From Paenibacillaceae bacterium (GTDB taxonomy: Bacteria > Bacillota > Bacilli > Paenibacillales > NBRC-103111): 64,000 nt of DNA. Where the stretch lies: assembly GCA_029256185.1 (NCBI GenBank), contig JAQSYI010000005.1:1-64000 (forward strand), in the 5' to 3' direction. Positions 61,226-64,000 of the stretch are shown in pieces (the first letter of the stretch is position 1; every line of letters starts with the position of its first letter). The notes under the pieces were generated by a model. The model saw only the letters and a list, made by a program, of their open reading frames with translations, did no database searches and was not told the DNA's origin. The position numbers were made by a program, and so were the translations under genes.

Positions 61226-63706
61226 ATGCAATTCGGCCATTTTGACGATCAGCGCAAGGAATATGTGATTGAGACGCCCAAAACCCCCTATCCCTGGATC
61301 AACTATTTGGGCAATGAGCAATTTTTCGGATTGATCTCCAATACCGCCGGCGGCTATTGCTTCTACCGGGACGCGCGTTTACGGAGAATTACCCGCTACC
61401 GCTACAACAATATTCCGCTGGATAACGGCGGACGCTACTTCTATCTCCACGACGGCGGAGACTACTGGACGCCGGGCTGGATGCCCGTTAAGCGGGAGCT
61501 GGATTTCTACGAATGCCGCCATGGTCTGGGCTACACCTCCATTACCGGGGAGCGCAACGGCATCCAGGTCAACCAACTGGCCTTCATCCCGCTGCAATAC
61601 ACCGGCGAAGTATACCGGGTCAAGGTCAAGAATACGGGCTCAGCCGAGAAAAAGGTGACTCTCTTCTCCTTTGTGGAGTTCTGTCTGTGGAATGCCTATG
61701 ACGATATGACCAATTTCCAGCGGAATCTTAGCCTGGGGGAAGTTGAACTAGAGGATTCCGTCATCTATCACAAGTCGGAATACCGGGAGCGCCGCAATCA
61801 TTATGCCTTCTACTCCGCAAACCGTCCCTTCGACGGCTTCGACACGGACCGGGATTCCTTCCTGGGCGCCTACAACGGCCTGGATCAGCCCGAGGCCGTT
61901 GCAGCAGGCAAGTCGGGCAATTCCGTCGCCAGCGGCTGGTCTCCCATCGGCTCCCACTCCTTCAACATCACCCTGCAGCCCGGCGAGGAGCAAACCTATG
62001 TATTCGTGCTGGGATACGTGGAGAATCCCGAGGAGGAGAAGTGGGCTGCCCCTGGCATCATCAACAAAACCCGGGCCAAGGAAATGATCGGCCGTTTCGC
62101 TTCGGATGCGGATGTGGAGCAAGCGTTGGCCGAGCTGGCTGAATATTGGGACCGTCTGCTGAACAAATATGTGATCAACGGCAGTGACGACAAGCTGAAC
62201 CGGATGGTCAACATCTGGAATCCCTATCAGTGTATGGTCACCTTCAATATGTCCCGCTCCGCCTCCTACTTCGAATCGGGAATTGGCCGGGGCATGGGCT
62301 TCCGGGATTCCAACCAGGATCTGCTGGGCTTCGTGCACCAGATTCCCGGACGGGCCAGAGAACGGATTATCGACATTGCTTCCACCCAGTTCGAGGACGG
62401 CAGCGCTTATCACCAGTACCAGCCTTTGACCAAAAAAGGGAATCATGAGGTGGGAGGCGGCTTCAACGACGATCCTCTATGGCTGATTGTGGGGACCGCC
62501 GCTTATATCAAGGAAACCGGCGACTTCAGCATCTTGGATGAGCAGGTTCCCTTCGACTGCGACCCGAACAACACCGCCACCTTGTTCGAGCATCTGAAGC
62601 GTTCCTTCTACCACGTGATCCACAATCTGGGTCCCCACGGCCTGCCCTTGATCGGGCGGGCGGACTGGAATGACTGCCTGAACCTGAACTGCTTCTCCAA
62701 GGAGCCGGGCGAGTCATTCCAGACCACCGGGAATATCGACGGGCGTGTGGCGGAATCCGTCTTCATCGCCGGATTGTTCGTGTTTACCGGTCCCGACTTC
62801 GCGGCTATCTGCCGTTACCGCGGTCTCGCCAGCGAGGCACAGCAGGCGGAAAGCCATATCGAGGCCATGCGCCAGACCACCCTCTCCCATGGCTTCGACG
62901 GAGACTGGTTCCTGCGCGCTTATGACCACTTCGGCGAAAAAGTGGGCAGCAAGGAGAATGAGGAAGGGCAGATCTTCATCGAGCCCCAAGGCATATGCGT
63001 GATGGCGGGGATCGGGGCTGAGGATGGCCGTGCGCTGAAGGCGCTGGATTCCGTGCAGGAGCGTCTGGAGACGCCTTACGGCATCGTGCTGCAGAATCCG
63101 CCGTATTCCGAGTATTATCTGAACCTGGGCGAAATCTCCTCCTATCCTCCGGGCTATAAAGAAAATGCGGGCATCTTCTGCCACAACAACCCGTGGATCA
63201 TGATCGCGGAAACGGTGCTTGGCCGGGGCGACCGGGCTTTCGGGCTGTATGCCAAGATCGCGCCTGCCTATCTGGAGGAAATCAGCGAAGTGCACAAGAT
63301 GGAGCCGTATGTGTATTCACAGATGATTGCGGGCAAGGACGCCGTACGCCATGGCGAGGCGAAGAATTCCTGGCTGACGGGAACCGCCGCCTGGAACTAC
63401 ATTGCCATCACCCAGTCCATCCTGGGCATCAAGCCTGATTTTGAAGGGCTGCGGGTAGAGCCATGCATCCCTGCCGCCTGGGACGGCTACACCATTACCC
63501 GGGAATTCCGCGGCAGCATGTATATCATCGAAGTGCTGAATCCCAAGCATGTTTGCTCCGGAGTGCAGGCTGTCACTGTGGACGGTGAGGAGCTTAGCGG
63601 CAATACACTGCCGGTTTATGCCGATGGAAAAACCCATAAAGTTGTGGTGCTGCTGGGAAAGGCAGCTGTGGAGCCGGAAGCCCAGGAGGCAGCCAGTCTA
63701 AGCTGA
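61226..63706 (+). CDS. cellobiose phosphorylase (GH94)
   Basis: 826-residue cytoplasmic enzyme that splits cellobiose with phosphate into glucose-1-phosphate and glucose. Seen: the family N-terminus [59 protein letters not shown], catalytic Asp in [14 protein letters not shown], and [18 protein letters not shown]. Length fits GH94 cellobiose phosphorylase rather than cellodextrin phosphorylase. ATG 61226 with AAAGGAG upstream is chosen over an in-frame ATG at 61172 that lies in the operator region. Controlled by the operators at 61150-61179. Confidence 0.95.
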   Translation: MQFGHFDDQRKEYVIETPKTPYPWINYLGNEQFFGLISNTAGGYCFYRDARLRRITRYRYNNIPLDNGGRYFYLHDGGDYWTPGWMPVKRELDFYECRHGLGYTSITGERNGIQVNQLAFIPLQYTGEVYRVKVKNTGSAEKKVTLFSFVEFCLWNAYDDMTNFQRNLSLGEVELEDSVIYHKSEYRERRNHYAFYSANRPFDGFDTDRDSFLGAYNGLDQPEAVAAGKSGNSVASGWSPIGSHSFNITLQPGEEQTYVFVLGYVENPEEEKWAAPGIINKTRAKEMIGRFASDADVEQALAELAEYWDRLLNKYVINGSDDKLNRMVNIWNPYQCMVTFNMSRSASYFESGIGRGMGFRDSNQDLLGFVHQIPGRARERIIDIASTQFEDGSAYHQYQPLTKKGNHEVGGGFNDDPLWLIVGTAAYIKETGDFSILDEQVPFDCDPNNTATLFEHLKRSFYHVIHNLGPHGLPLIGRADWNDCLNLNCFSKEPGESFQTTGNIDGRVAESVFIAGLFVFTGPDFAAICRYRGLASEAQQAESHIEAMRQTTLSHGFDGDWFLRAYDHFGEKVGSKENEEGQIFIEPQGICVMAGIGAEDGRALKALDSVQERLETPYGIVLQNPPYSEYYLNLGEISSYPPGYKENAGIFCHNNPWIMIAETVLGRGDRAFGLYAKIAPAYLEEISEVHKMEPYVYSQMIAGKDAVRHGEAKNSWLTGTAAWNYIAITQSILGIKPDFEGLRVEPCIPAAWDGYTITREFRGSMYIIEVLNPKHVCSGVQAVTVDGEELSGNTLPVYADGKTHKVVVLLGKAAVEPEAQEAASLS

Positions 63707-63861
63707 GGCGCCAGTTGAGCGGGCTCTGCTCTGCCGCTTCATTCAGCTCATTTTCAGCAAAAACTCATGTCACTTTAAGCTTCGTGTCCGATAATAGTCT
63801 CATACAGACAAGAAGCATCACCAGGAGATATAGGAACGAACAGCGGTTTTTTGGCGAAACG

Positions 63862-63904
63862 AAAAAAAGCCTTCCAGCCACGCAAGCGGCGGGAGGGCTT
63901 TTTG
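63862..63904. terminator. bidirectional terminator
   Basis: Arms AAAAAGCCTTCC / GGGAGGGCTTTTT with A and T tails, between cellobiose phosphorylase and the convergent gene at the right edge. Confidence 0.85.
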
Positions 63905-63917
63905 CCAATTACAATAC

Positions 63918-64000
63918 TTATGCCAACGCCTTGGACAGCTGCTGCTCTCCGTCTGCCAGATAACCGTGCTTGCGGAAATACCCCGCATTGCCCGCCAGCG
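63918..64000 (-). CDS. 3' end of an unidentified gene (cut by window)
   Basis: Minus-strand frame open to the window edge, ending LAGNAGYFRKHGYLADGE then QQLSKALA and TAA. Codon use and its terminator suggest a real gene, but 26 residues do not identify it. Confidence 0.65.
   Translation of the reverse strand, partial: LAGNAGYFRKHGYLADGEQQLSKALA

Noticed and set aside
1..64000. tRNA, rRNA or T-box elements
   Set aside because: No conserved tRNA arms, rRNA stretches or T-box sequences were seen on reading; a covariance scan would be needed to exclude small RNAs.

Overview
The window looks like a chromosome segment of a Paenibacillus-type Firmicute. This rests on gene order (ccpN-ppsR next to glpX; araR/araDBA with Bacillus-type AraR boxes), on repeated LplA/LplB/LplC-type ABC transporters paired with YesM/YesN-type or AraC-type sensors, on strong AGGAGG ribosome sites, on TTG/GTG starts, and on many short intergenic repeat families. 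The genus is an inference; no rRNA, tRNA, CRISPR array or phage genes were seen.

Layout. 0.6-3.2 kb: a MalY/PatB-type aminotransferase and a GH105 unsaturated-glycuronyl hydrolase. 3.2-4.5 kb: gene-free, filled with palindromic and tandem repeats. 4.5-14.1 kb (minus strand): AraC-type membrane sensor, two sugar permeases, a solute-binding lipoprotein and a large secreted pectate-lyase-fold protein. 14.4-17.8 kb: metallophosphoesterase, acetyl-xylan-esterase-type hydrolase, ZIP metal transporter. 18.2-23.6 kb: arabinose operon araDBA with araR. 23.8-28.0 kb: aldo/keto reductase, a small unknown gene, and a CbiMQO cobalt/nickel ECF importer. 28.2-32.4 kb: an alpha/beta hydrolase whose stop codon is supplied by a MITE-like element, a DeoR regulator with kduD, and a secreted repeat protein. 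32.6-35.2 kb: ppsR, ccpN (apparent 1-nt insertion right after its start) and glpX. 35.3-42.8 kb: chemotaxis receptor, YnfA, and a MarR / arylsulfotransferase-like / SsuABC-type group. 43.6-45.9 kb: M48 protease overlapping an odd low-complexity hydrolase. 46.4-51.2 kb: a metal P-type ATPase operon with three extra HMA_2-like proteins and a PacL-like small membrane protein. 51.7-59.2 kb: a second sugar ABC transporter with a YesM/YesN two-component system. 59.4-63.7 kb: a LacI regulator and GH94 cellobiose phosphorylase sharing palindromic operators. A gene tail leaves the window at the right edge.

Together the carbohydrate genes describe a plant-cell-wall user. Pectic and rhamnogalacturonan fragments (GH105, pectate-lyase fold, KduD), arabinose (AraABD), acetylated xylan (AXE1-type esterase) and cellobiose (GH94) feed central metabolism, and CcpN/GlpX/PpsR handle the glycolysis-gluconeogenesis switch.

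The best candidate for an undescribed system is the 46.4-51.2 kb operon. Its ATPase has Tyr-Ser-Cys where metal ATPases normally carry Cys-Pro-Cys, and its HMA-like domains carry an arginine motif instead of CxxC. Its messenger holds a 69-nt tandem hairpin repeat and a two-hairpin leader element that also precedes araB and the arylsulfotransferase-like gene. Other notable items are three copies of a 169-bp MITE-like repeat, the ccpN frameshift with a CcpN-like box at glpX, and two perfect overlapping operators in front of the cellobiose phosphorylase gene.
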